DNA of 64,000 bases from Apoderus coryli (Eukaryota; Arthropoda; Insecta; Coleoptera; Attelabidae). This document shows, piece after piece, positions 12,301 through 23,376 of the stretch (its first letter is position 1; every line of letters begins with the position of its first letter). The notes under the pieces were generated by a model. The model was not told the origin of the DNA and made no database searches. It saw only the letters and a list, made by a program, of their open reading frames with translations. The position numbers and the translations under genes were made by a program. The stretch lies in assembly GCA_911728435.2 (NCBI GenBank), contig OU452214.1, forward strand, positions 8,682,105 through 8,746,104. Direction: 5' to 3'.

Positions 12301-13552
12301 TACTGTGATCTCGAAAAAGAGGAAGTTCTTGGGGACAAAATTCAATTGCAAAGAATGCGACGAGACATCAATGAAAACAAATGGAAAATGGTTTTACTGC
12401 AATCAGTGTACGTTTAAAACAATGTGTGGGAAGATGTTTAAAACCCATACAGGGATAAATTGTAGGAGATTCTGTTGCGAAATTTGCAAAGAAACATTTT
12501 CTCATGAAAATAATTTAAATATCCATTTATTTTATACACATAACGAAGTGAGAAAAGTAGGAGAAATTAGAACCGTTACAAATAAAAAATTACATGTTTG
12601 TACAATGTGTAACAAAGGATTTAAATGCAAACCGAGTCTTGAATGTCATATAGCCAATAATCATTCTGATAGTAAAACCTTAACGGACACAATTACGACT
12701 AATCTTAATAATATATTAATAAAATCAAAAGATTTAGATAAACGCTATTTTTGTATAATATGTAATACAGGATATAGATGCAAACTGTATTTTGATAATC
12801 ATATAGCCAATCATCATTCTGACAATAAAACCTTAATGGCCACTGTTACGAGTACTCTGTATAAATGTCAACGTTGTTCGTACACATGTGTGTCCAATAG
12901 AGCTTTGAAAATTCACATGTTAAAACATAAAGAAATATCAAAAGAGCTTGATAAACTTTATTGTCCACATTGTGCATATTTTACTTACGTTAAACATAAT
13001 TTGAAACAACATTTATTAACTCATAGCAATAAACCATATGTTTGTACAATGTGTACTATAGGATTTTTGCGCAAATCGTATCTTGATACCCATATAGCCA
13101 ATAATCATTCTGACAATAAAACCTTAATGGCCACAGTTACGACTATTCTGTATAAATGTCAACGTTGTTCGTACCGAGCTGCAAGCAGTCAAACTGTGAA
13201 AATTCATATGTTAAAACATAAAGAAATATCAAAAGATTTGAAGAAACTGTATTGTACACATTGTACATATTTTAGTTACACTAAAAGTAATTTGAAGCAA
13301 CATCTATTAACTCATACATATAAAACCTATGTTTGTACAATATGTAGTAAAGGATTTTCTTCCAAACAGTATTTTGATACTCATGTAGCCAATAATCATT
13401 CTGGTAATAAAATCTTAATGGCCACACTTACGAGTACTCTGTATAAATGTCGACGTTGTCCGTACAAAGGTGCATCCAGTACAGGTTTGAAAATTCATAT
13501 GTTAGAACATCGAAAGGAAATGTTAAAACATAGACATAACAAAAGATTATGA
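12301..13552 (+). CDS. C2H2 zinc-finger protein gene 1, exon 2 (finger array)
   Basis: Terminal coding exon. The acceptor is a T-rich tract ending TAG at 12298-12300. The exon adds one base to complete Ser, then reads TVISKKRKFLG into the fingers, so the frame continues from exon 1 (total 604 aa). I count about ten C2H2 fingers plus an atypical first one whose last ligand is Cys (CNQC...H-x4-C). From the middle onward fingers come as a three-finger module: YKCQRCSY type, LYCxHCxYF type, YVCTxCxxGF type, joined by NNHSDNKTLMATVT linkers. The module is shared with gene 2. Likely a nuclear DNA-binding protein; the target is unknown. The GTG at 12305 is not a start. Confidence 0.85.
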
Positions 13553-13640
13553 GAAACTTTTAGAAGGATTTACATGCAAACGGTATCTAATAGTCATATA
13601 GCCAATAATTATTTTGATAACAAACACTACTTGATGTGAC
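13553..13640 (+). pseudogene. decayed extra zinc finger after the gene 1 stop
   Basis: Just past the TGA, the sequence can be read as GFTCKRYL and, after a frame change, NSHIANNYFDN. This matches the third finger type of the module, including the SHIANNHSDN linker. It looks like a former C-terminal finger cut off by a stop and a frameshift. Confidence 0.65.
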
Positions 13641-13647
13641 AATAATT

Positions 13648-15979
13648 GAGGAGGTGATCTGCAAACTGCAGTTTTTGAAAAATTATCGGTATGAGATAAA
13701 GAGGTTTTTTTATTGTACGAAAATGGAAAAGTAGAACGCTGAGGCAAAAATCATTTCTTAAATTTTAAAAGCAATAAAATTACTACACTTACCTGTACAA
13801 ATCTAACCCTTACCGTTGCTGGTTTATACCAAAAATAAAAACAAAAAATTGCATTTGGATTTTCCACCTCCGTTAAAACCGCGTTTTGAAAAACCAATGT
13901 AGTAAAACAGCTTTTAATTCGGAAAATAATGTAAAGAAAATGTATTAAAACAATTATATAATAAGTCCTTAAACTTTCAAGCCGATGCCTTCCTCATCAC
14001 AATCACACAATTCTGGATCTACACCATTAGACTCCCGTTCTACGCCTTCATCATCCCCTGTCTTATGCCTTAGACCTGTATCTAGTAGATTCTTATACCA
14101 GGCAAACATTTCATTGTTTTCCCATTTTTCCTGGTAATGTTTTAACAGAGTCTCAACGTTTTCTAGCTTGATCCTTTTAATGTTGTTCCACAGTTCAATT
14201 TTTTTAGGCTGGCAAGTTTCTAACTTCGCACCCCATTTTAAGTAGCTCTGATATTGTTTTTCGTTGTCTGTTCTGTAAAAAATTTCTAATTTCGTCAAAC
14301 ACTTGTCATCAAGTCTTTTAAAATGAACTCTCTTAACTTCTTGTATACGATCGACTCTCTTAAATTTTGAAACCGATAGTTCCTACCAATCCAATAATTC
14401 CCTATTTTCTCCCAGCACTTGAACATTTCCAACATCTTTAAAAATGTTCCAGTATTCTTCCTTTGTTGTAATTTCAGAACGCTTTCTGCATATCTTCTCT
14501 ATCCGGCCAAATACCCTGTCCGCGTGCAGATACGAATGTCCTCTTATGGGAAAATACAGTACTATCTCTTGAATATGTTTTGGTGCCTTGTTCGAAAGCC
14601 AAAACATCAACATGTGGATAATAAAAGAATTTTTATTCTGGCCTCCCCACCATCCGCGAATAGTCTAACCAATTTACAACTCTCTGGAAATTCCCGATTT
14701 GTCAAGAAATGGTATAGTGCTGATCCTATCTCATTCGGACCCCTTTTCGCTTGATTCTCTGTCCATGTATAAAAGTAAAGATGTCTTGTACTAAGTTCTG
14801 TTATACAAAAGTTGTATAAAGCAAGTTGACGCAAATAAAATGCTTCCTGTATATTCATTTTAGGAAGAGTATGAACTTGCGGCAAGTCAAAACATACTGT
14901 AAAGCTATTCTCCGGACATTCTTTCAAAAAAATGTGAAATTGTTTGGCCCTCATTTTATGAACTTTCAGTTCAGTCATAGAATTTGCTTTCAAATCTTCA
15001 TCTTTTGTGCATTTAATAGTGTTTTTTAAACGTGTACATAAACTGCATACATCGGTTGCGGGATTTCCAAAACCGATATTGAAATTGCGCACAAAAATAT
15101 TATAAAAATATCGACGACACACTTTTAGATTAAGCTCAACAGTCATTATAAAGTCTTGATAATTTTGATATATTTAAATTTGATGAGAGATAAAGTCTCT
15201 TTGATTTCTGGCCTTTCACTTGCATATAAATTTCCAATAAATTTTTTAACACTATTTTCTTGCTCTTCATGCCTTTGTTGTGTAAAGTTTCCTTACTTTT
15301 TTTCTTTTTAGGTTTTTTTAATTCAACCATGTGAGATATTTTTTCATCTATAATAGCTTTTACTGGTTCTCTGTACACAAACTCTCTAATACGTTTAACA
15401 TCTTCTATGGTAATTTCATGGCACTGAAGCGGTCTTAACATGTCTGCAGTTCATTGCAAAATCTTCTGCATTAGGCATATGATTCGTGTATCTAGATTAA
15501 ACAAAAAAACAAACAAAATAAAAATTTGCGGACACCGACTAACCTTAAATTTACACTTACCGCATTCGTTTTTCGCGTTCCCTTTTAGTAATAGTTTGCT
15601 TTCTTTTTCTGGAACCATCAGATGCTTCGCAAACTACACACTAAACTACTCTCATCCATTTTTTACTTTTTAAATAATACGTACAAAAGAACAGATAAAC
15701 ATAACATGCGCATCAGACAATTGCCGATTAAGAACTATTTATTTACAGCTGATCCTAATAACCTCCCACTTATTCAAAGAAATACTGCGTTTTGTATTTC
15801 CTAGGTGAAACCAATGACTGCGCTTTGCAGAACACCACAAAGTTTCACTTGCTATTACATAGAGAAAAACTGTGATTTGTCGTTCCAAATTAGCTTTATC
15901 GTGTAGAGCACTGTTGAAAATATAATATTTCATGCGTAACTCAATTTTGCAAAAACTGCGGTTTGCAGATCACCTCCTC
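13648..15979. mobile_element. TIR DNA transposon with DUF7869-like transposase
   Basis: Terminal inverted repeats of about 37 bp (GAGGAGGTGATCTGCAAACT at the left, matching inverted at the right with 2-3 differences) bound a 2.33 kb element. Both flanks show AATT, compatible with a 4-bp target duplication, though AATT is itself palindromic. A decayed minus-strand transposase lies inside. The element sits about 95 bp downstream of zinc-finger gene 1. Confidence 0.85.
13969..15441 (-). pseudogene. broken transposase, DUF7869-like family
   Basis: Four overlapping minus-strand frames (15441-15136, 15146-14607, 14613-14383, 14298-13969) together read as one protein with frameshifts. Recognisable blocks are a CSLC motif, FDLPQVHTLPKMN followed by LALYNFCI, TENQAKRGPNEIGSAL, then ADG and, after a frameshift, GGQNKNSF, and FPIRGHSYLHAD. 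The FDL.Q, (S/A)D..GGQNKN and GHS..xD blocks recur in a transposase family annotated in arthropods and cnidarians as DUF7869. They likely hold the acidic catalytic residues of an RNase H fold (inference). Not functional as it stands. Confidence 0.7.
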
Positions 15980-16317
15980 AATTACAAGTAACTTGTTAAT
16001 TATTTTATTGTTAACGTTATTTAGTTAGTTAACACTTTGTATGTGATTTTCACTATTATTGTAATTTAATTTTAATTTAATTATAAAAGTATTAGTTGAT
16101 AAAAAAAACAGTTGCGCAGTCAGACGAATTTTATGTGAAAAAGTGTCACTACTATAAAAATGAATTTGTGTATAAATGAGAAATAATTTTTTCTACGACT
16201 GTTTTTAAATGCCTTTATTATATGTTCAATCATGATTTGAAAATGTAGTACATTGTAATGCTGTTTTTCATTTAGCCGTGCATAATAAGTAAGGAAATTT
16301 GATGATAATGACATGCA

Positions 16318-18896
16318 TGCATAGATCTAGTTAGTGTGAAATTTCAACTTGCGAGTAAACAGTCGATACTAATTCTGGTGGTGTATATTCCTCCTAATTG
16401 TAATTTTGTTCAGTACGATTCGTTTTTTAACATCATTGAATTGAATTTAACTAAAAGCACACAAAATTTTATCATAATGGGCGATTTTAACTTAAACAAA
16501 AATAACATCAATATAATGAATAGGTTTCAAAATTTTTGTGATTTGATACAGGGAGATCAATTCAACTCAATTCTAAATCACAGAAGTGGTACTCTTGATC
16601 TAGTTGTGGCCGATGTTACATGTGTAGTTGAGAGAAATTTAGATCCTCTAATATCTGAAGATGAATATCACCCAGCCCTTAATATTTTAGTAACCATCAA
16701 CCAAACTGTCAAAATGTGCGATCCAAACAAAAAACCCACCTTCAATTTTAAAAAAGGCAATTATATGGATCTGTATGATCATTTGAAGACCGTGGATTGG
16801 AGAACGTTGAAAAATTGTCAGGATCCCAATCAAGCAATGAATATTTTCTACAATAAAATGTACACTATATTTGATAACTGTATTCCCAAAGCAAAGTTGA
16901 ATAAGAAAAAATATCCACCCTGGTTCACCCCTGAAATTATACTCGACATAAAATCGAAAGAAAGAAACTTAAGAAATTTTAAAAAAACAAATCTACAACA
17001 GTGTCTCGCGGATTACACATACCTTAGAGCTAAAGTAAAAAGAGATATTAAACTTGCATATAAACATTATGTTTCTCGATTTGAAACTACACTACAAGAA
17101 AACCCAAATCAGTTCTGGAACTATATAAAATCAAAGCGCAAGAATTGTGTAGATCTGCCTTTTGAACTACATTTAGGAAACGAGACTTACTGTGGTGGAA
17201 GGGAGATTGCTCAAGCTTTTGCGAACTATTTCGAAAGAGTGTATTCAAGGACACAAACGACAAACGTGTTGGATGTGGATTTAAGTACAGAATCTTGCTT
17301 TTCAATAGAAAATATCTCAGTAAATGATGTCCAAGACGCCCTAAAAAAACTTAAGCCAAAGAAATGTGTAGGACATGATTTAATTCCCAGATTCGTTCTA
17401 AAGGGTTGTAGTGAATTTCTATGCGAACCCTTGCAGGTAATCTTTAACTTATCCGTAAAAAAGCAGATGTTTCCTGACTCCCTCAAAATAGCAAAAATTA
17501 CACCGATATTCAAAAATGGCGATAGATCTAATATTGAAAATTATCGACCTATTGCAATTATCTCTAATATAGCTACTGTATTTGAACTCATACTATCAGC
17601 TAAAATAAATAATCACCTAAAAAACCGTCTGTCGGATGTCCAATATGGTTTTAGAGAGGGTAGATCCGTGGCCGGAAATCTGGTCAATTTTGTGTCCGTG
17701 ACTGCTGATGCTTTGGCTGAGAGAAAACAAGTGGACGTAATATATACAGACTTTGCCATAGCCTTTGACAGAGTTAACCACACGATTCTCTTAGCCAAAT
17801 TAAAGCGGAAGTCATTCTCAAATAGTACGTGTAATTTCATAAAGTCATATCTAGAAAATCGAACTCATTTAGTTACAATCCAGGGTTGCGAGTCCAACAA
17901 ATTTGTGCCTTCCTCAGGTGTTCCACAAGGGAGTACACTTGGTCCACTATTATTCCTTGTATTTATTGATGATATTTTCGTCAGTACTCAAAACTAGTAG
18001 CTACTTAATGTTTGCAGATGATATGAAAATTTTCAAGGAGGTCAATGGCATAAAGGACTGTGAGGATCTTCAACTTGATTTGATCGCTATTTATCATTGG
18101 ACTATTGAAAACTGTTTATTTTTTAATATTTCAAAATGTAAAAGTATGACATACAATTATATAAAAACACCGATCATCTATCCATACAATATTAAAAGCA
18201 TCAAATTGAGTAGAGCAAGTTTGATTAAAGATCTGGGCATCCTTTTTGATAATAAATTAACGTTTTCCAACCATATAATTAATATCACAAATGCTTCTTA
18301 TAGAAATCTCGGATTTGTGATCAGAAACTCAAGAGATTTTCGAAATAAAACCACTCTATCTCTACTTTATAACGCATTCGTACGTTCCAAGCTCGAATAC
18401 TGCTCCATAGTTTGGTCGCCTATGTATACTAAGTATAGACTAATGATTGAAAGGGTGCAAAGAAAGTTTATTAGACAAACAGATTTCTTAATGTTTAACT
18501 GTCACATCTCCGACTATGACCGCAATCTAACAAGATACAATTTACTATCATTATTTAATAGAAGATTCTTACAGGGTGTATGTTATTTATTCAAAATAAT
18601 TAATAATAAAGTTTATGACCCAACTATACTAGAGAAAATTAATATACTAGTGCCCTCGATAAAAACTCGTACCACCAACAATAAAACATTTATGACAGTA
18701 ATACCAAGAACGAACTACCAGCAGAATTCCCCGATTTCAATGATGATTTTCTGTATTTCTTTTTTTTTTTTGTTTTAGTTTACTTTATGTTGTTAATGTT
18801 AGCTTTATTAGTGTATTGTTACTAGATAAATTTCAACATGTAATTGGATCGTCAGATTTGTATGTTGCTAATAAATAAATAAATAAATAAAAAAGT
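16318..18896 (+). mobile_element. 5'-truncated Jockey-like non-LTR retrotransposon
   Basis: It starts inside the endonuclease domain (gag-like ORF1 absent). It contains reverse transcriptase and a C-terminal region, and ends in a 3' UTR with a (TAAA)n tail at about 18871-18893. Length is about 2.6 kb. A 5' truncation with a simple-repeat tail is the usual outcome of target-primed reverse transcription. Confidence 0.85.
16336..18778 (+). pseudogene. Jockey-like endonuclease/reverse transcriptase, frameshifted
   Basis: Frame 1 (16336-17997) shows an AP-endonuclease remnant (VVYIPPNC, MGDFNLN, then DEYHPALNI) and RT fingers/palm (YRPIAIISNIATVFE, YTDFAIAFDRVNH, GVPQGSTLGPLLFLVFIDDI). A one-base frameshift near 17960-17990 moves into frame 2 (17903-18778), which carries the FADD box (18011-18022), GILFDNKLTFSNH and the C-terminal RLLxxLEYCSIVW-like region. 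Both RT aspartate blocks are present, so the copy is fairly young but broken. Confidence 0.85.
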
Positions 18897-19185
18897 CGCG
18901 TCGGCTTTGAAAAATCACCATAGCAACGCTGACAATACAAACACACCAAATTGACAGTTTAAGTATTTATAATTAATAATTATTATAATTAAGTATTTCG
19001 CTAATTTCAAAACACAAAAACAGTGATAGTGAATATAGTTTAACACCACCTAGTCAATTTAATACTTCTAACTTATCCTATTTACGATTACGGCAACAGG
19101 GGTAAGTTTCGAAAAACAAATATTTTCCTAAAAATTATGTTAAATTTATTCAAAAGCATTAAAACAGTCGTAGAAAAAGTATAGT
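18897..19185. repeat. dispersed repeat arm shared with 1860-2800
   Basis: Contains AAAATCACCATAGCAACG and, later, CAGTGATAGTGAATATAGTT, both found inverted near 2330-2460, and the TTCGAAAAACAAATATTT...CCTAAAAATTAT end found near 2760-2790. It follows directly on the LINE tail. Confidence 0.6.
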
Positions 19186-19199
19186 GTGAAACTCACATC

Positions 19200-19288
19200 A
19201 AATGACCATTTCCTACGTGTATGATTTGCAACACTCGCCTGCGGCTCATGCTGCCAACGATCATACCCGTAGGAAATATATGTCATTT
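19200..19288. repeat. palindrome 1 of three (89 bp)
   Basis: AAATGACCATTTCCTACG returns inverted as CGTAGGAAATATATGTCATTT, with further pairing inside around ATGAT/ATCAT. A small fold-back. Confidence 0.7.
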
Positions 19289-19312
19289 CATGATCGTTAC
19301 AAAATATACTAT

Positions 19313-19507
19313 TGTGGCGTAGCGGATAAAATGACTGGCTTTACCTGCACAGGGGATTTTGTTTAATTAAACAGTTCTACTGAATTTGACTGAGGCCCTG
19401 CTAAATTTAGCAGGGCCTCAGTCTAATTCAGTAGAACTAGACCGAGGCATGGGTTATTAAACAAAACCTGTGTAGGTAAAACCAGTCATTTTGTCCGCTA
19501 CGCCACA
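19313..19507. repeat. palindrome 2 of three: 195-bp fold-back MITE
   Basis: Arms starting TGTGGCGTAGCGGATAAAAT are almost fully complementary to the right arm. The centre, GACTGAGGCCCTGCTAAA and its inverse, is perfect. A transcript would fold into one long hairpin, similar to a miRNA or siRNA precursor shape, but no expression is implied. Confidence 0.85.
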
Positions 19508-19579
19508 AAATTATTTTTCAGTGTCACTAATCTAGCGGTGTTGTCAGGTTGGTTTATACAGTGGATGTAATTCTTATAT

Positions 19580-19688
19580 CATTGCAGGAGGTTGGGAGTA
19601 AAATGCTGATTAAGGAATAACTCAGCAAATTGCAGCAGGTTGCTGAGTTATTCCATCACCAGCATTTTACCCCCAACCTGCTGCAATG
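19580..19688. repeat. palindrome 3 of three (109 bp)
   Basis: CATTGCAGGAGGTTGGGAGT and its near inverse ACCCCCAACCTGCTGCAATG bound an inner stem of GGAATAACTCAGCAA/TTGCTGAGTTATTCC. A third fold-back unrelated in sequence to the two before it. Confidence 0.8.
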
Positions 19689-19897
19689 AGTGCTAACGAT
19701 GAGTGCTATCGAACTAATTCACACAAATATAACAAATAGGTGTATAACCTAGATAACCGTTTCAACATAATATGTGTGTTTTAAACCTGGCAACATCACA
19801 CTTCAATTACAATTTGAACTCCCAAAATTCGTCTGACTGCGCAGTAGTAATTTTACTTTTGACTATTTTGTATCTCCTTATACACGTATGCGCATAT

Positions 19898-22800
19898 CGT
19901 CGGTACACGAGAAAAGTGACATAACTCAAAATTTATCATTTTTCAGTAGATCATATTTAAATATTTTTATTTGCTTAAATTGTCACTAAGGAAAGTCGTA
20001 TTGAATTTTGGTTTTGTTTTTAACTTTAAGGATTGAGTTTTTAGTTTCTATTTATGATACCATAGATATTATTAGGATATACTGATGACTAGCTTCAAAA
20101 TTGAGCTTATTCTCTGTTGAGGTCACATTTGTGTCATTTTTCTTGAAAACATTCGGCAAAAACGAAAATGATTTTTACTTTAAAGGTAACAGAAACACCA
20201 ATTTTAATTAAAAAAAACATATTTTTTTTATTGTCATGCGTTAAATCCTAATTGGGAAAAAATACATAAAATACATTAAACAAAAATAGTAATTTTTTAA
20301 ATACAAAAATATCGATCTAGGAACTTATACTCGATAAATTCTAACTGAACAAAAAAAATATATCAAACATAAATAATTCTTTTACATACAAAATTAACCA
20401 AATAAAAGTAACGATCTAGTAGGAACTTATACTCGATAGATTCTAATTGAAAATTGAAATAGTATTACAAATCATTAAAATAATTATAATAGGTCCGAGG
20501 GATAATTGATTTTCCTTTATTTTGTTGGAAGAGACTCATTATGCTTTTTTTCTTTTTCTCACTAATTCCTAATTTATTTTTATAAATTTTCTTTAATGGT
20601 GCCGATAGCAGATTAGCTTCTTTAGAGTTGCGTTTATTTCTTTCTCTAGGTAGCTTTAGCTCAATTGTCTGAAATTCGTCATCACCGTACGATGTTTTAT
20701 AAAACAGTTTATTGGGATTATCTTTTTCAGTTTTTATAACCTTTAAGTCCGCTATTTTTATAATTTCGTTGTTACTATTTTTTGAAAAGCTTCGTGATGT
20801 TTTATTAGCCAAATCTTTTAAATCAAGAAAATCTTCGTGACTTAATTCATGCACTTCATGAGGCTTTCCAGTAACTCTAGCAGTCCGAACTAGAGTGACA
20901 TATTGATTTGGAACATATATTGGTCCTGATTTTAAAGATCTTTTAATGTTACGCTCAATAGTGGAATGGATACTGTCGCCTTCATTTTGGGTATGCCCCT
21001 TGATTAAAAATTTGTGCGTTATTGAATTAAGAAAATTGTATTTTTGAACAGCGTATAGATACATTGTAAACATTACGTGATTTTTCTGCTGACCGCAGCA
21101 ATTATCAGAGTAGAACACTAAATCAAGCTTTTGGTTTTCTATCGGAAAGGTGGCTCATTCTTTTAAGGATTCGATAAATCGCAAGACACATGTACCAATT
21201 TCACAAACACCTCTATTGCCTTCAGATTCGTAATAAAACTGAGATGTATCGCCCCTAGGACATTGAAGAACTGCTTGAAGATCGTATACCGCTACTATTA
21301 CATTATCATTTTCATTAGCTTTGTCATTAATTTTGTCTTGGCGCGAAAGATCCTTTTCAAGTATGTGGGACTCGTAATCTTTTATTAAATTCGCGTTGTC
21401 TTCCTGTGATGCCATATCAAACGACACACAATCGCCCCACTGGTCTTTTTTAGGTGCAAAAAAAGCAATGTTAAACTCCGAGTTAAAAATTCTGCTGTAC
21501 ATCAGATAATTTCCATACGGTTTGTTCTTGGTGTTACTTAACTCTACATAATCTCTGTGGAGCTGGGCAATGGTTTTGCTACCTTCAATATATTCTCTGC
21601 TAGACTCACTTCGACAATAATGGCTTTCTATGCGTGGAATATCATTGATATGGCGCCTAATATCATCTTTGATTGCATTATCGACGTGGAAATGCCGTCC
21701 ATGTCTGCCACGAAGGTCTGTTTCAAGTATGCCTTTGCTCAGATTATTTTGTTTTGTTATAACAGTTCTTATAGGCCTATCTGTTATTGCAAGAGTGAAC
21801 TTAAAAAAATTCTTACATACTCTTATTTTACAACTTTTAATAAAAAAATAGAATGCATGGTTGGAATTTCTCGTAGAATTTTCTTTTATGTATTGATATC
21901 TAGGGTTTACTGTCTCCATGCATTTTAATAAAAAATTTCGCTGTCTTTGCAGGTCTTCTAGTTTCCAGTATTCATATATATATTTTCTCTCCTCTTCTGC
22001 AATCTTCTCGTAACATTTTAGTCTGCATCCAACACATGGCGGACCCATTGCCCTTGCTTTTATTATTTTTTTTGATTTCGATGAAGACACATATTCCTGG
22101 CCAGTATTTCGACGCTGTTTTGCAAGATTTTTTTTCCATATTGCAGGGCATGCAGTTCTCTTTTTTCCCTTTTTTACTTCGTTTTTATTAGCACCCCTTT
22201 CAGATAAAGAATCTGAGGACGAAGATGTGATTGAAGAAGATGACGCGAAAAAATCTGGGTCGGCATCCGAGTCATCGCACGGTGAATCCATCTCCTCAAA
22301 ACGATGTTCAGTGGTACCTGAAACTCAATTGTATCATAGGTATATATCTTATGTTGTATCTTAAAAAAATAAATATATTATGTAATATATGACAATAAAA
22401 TTTTACCTTCCGAATTGTCAACTTCATTCGTAATACTGATCTCGCATTCTATATTATTATGCGTTTTTGTCTGCCCAGCTCCCGTCTCTACAGGGTCTTG
22501 TTTCTCATCTACGCAGCTATTATTAAAAGTGCCGAATTCTGAAGGCAAATTGAACAAAAAAGAAAAGAAATAGAGTGCAAACGGTTTTTCTTGCAAATCT
22601 CTTACAAACCTTCAGTTGAAACATTGTCGTTTTCACCATTTGCAAACTCACTTTTTTCTGAAACGTTTCCTTCGCGTACGTTATCTTGAGCAAAATCCTC
22701 AATAGTATTTGATACGATTGATACCCATCTCGATTTGTCAGCCTCAAAACAGTTAGAGTTTGCTGAAGTTTCCCTTGTTAATTTTAAAAGTAACTTTGTT

Positions 22801-23376
22801 CGTTTGCTCAAATTTTCCATTTTCGACGACTGAAACAACACGGTATTTGGATAAAAAAAATCATTGTATTGGTTATATAGTTATCTAGAACATTGACACA
22901 TTTTGTTAAATCACAGTAACTTTATTAGACGTTTTTTCGAGAAAAACGACACAAGTCAAATTTTAATATACATCGATACGTATTACCTAGATAAAGAATA
23001 TAATTTCTCAAGAAAATTGTCACAACTACAAATAATACAAAAATACAGACAATTTATCATTATTATATCACTTACCTCTTCAACGAAAACGACACAAAAC
23101 AAAAAGTGTCGTTTTTCGTGATAATTTTTAACTCAAAACTCAACCACAATGGAAAAGTGTCACTTTTCTTTACAACATACCTCCTTCCACCTCGACTAAT
23201 TAGACACTTCTAAAAATATGACACTATTCACGACAAACGCGCTTTCTATCATTTACTTTACGTACTATCATTATGACACTTTTTCTGATAAAACTAGACA
23301 TAAAAACTAATGCAATTTTTCATTTAATTAAAAAAAGTGTATTTTTGATTTGAGTCACTTTTCTTGTGCACCGAAG
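19898..23376. mobile_element. TIR DNA transposon with DUF7869-like transposase, second family
   Basis: TIRs of about 34 bp (CGTCGGTACACGAGAAAAGT and CTTCGGTGCACAAGAAAAGT read inward) bound 3.48 kb. ATAT on both sides fits a 4-bp target duplication. Short GTGTC/GACAC motifs next to A or T runs recur in both subterminal regions, densest at 22920-23300, and look like transposase binding sites. A three-exon minus-strand transposase gene fills the centre. Confidence 0.85.
20465..22820 (-). pseudogene. three-exon transposase, DUF7869-like, one in-frame stop
   Basis: Exon 1 22820-22610, exon 2 22538-22407 and exon 3 22317-20465 join in frame (phase 1, GT..AG borders). Exon 1 begins MENLSKRTKLLLKL. 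Exon 3 holds a Ser/Asp-rich stretch, a CVGCRLKCYEKI cysteine block, RVCKNFFKFTLAITDRPIRT, DLQAVLQCPRGDTSQFYY, YSDNCCGQQKN and GHTQNEGDSIHSTIE. A single TGA (21157-21155) interrupts the frame between EIGTCVLRFIESLKE and ATFPIENQKLD. Compared with the element at 13648, SQFYY runs straight into ESEGNRG, so roughly 40-50 residues appear deleted. Likely catalytic acids are in DLQ, SDN and the GHTQNEGD block (inference). Not active as it stands. Confidence 0.8.

Larger units (their letters stand above)
16103..19848. repeat. 20-bp perfect inverted repeats enclosing a LINE and palindromes
   Basis: TGCGCAGTCAGACGAATTTT at about 16105-16124 returns inverted at about 19827-19846. Between them lie the Jockey-like LINE and three small fold-backs, suggesting an older TIR element expanded by later insertions. 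A chance pair is possible, and no target duplication was confirmed. Confidence 0.5.
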
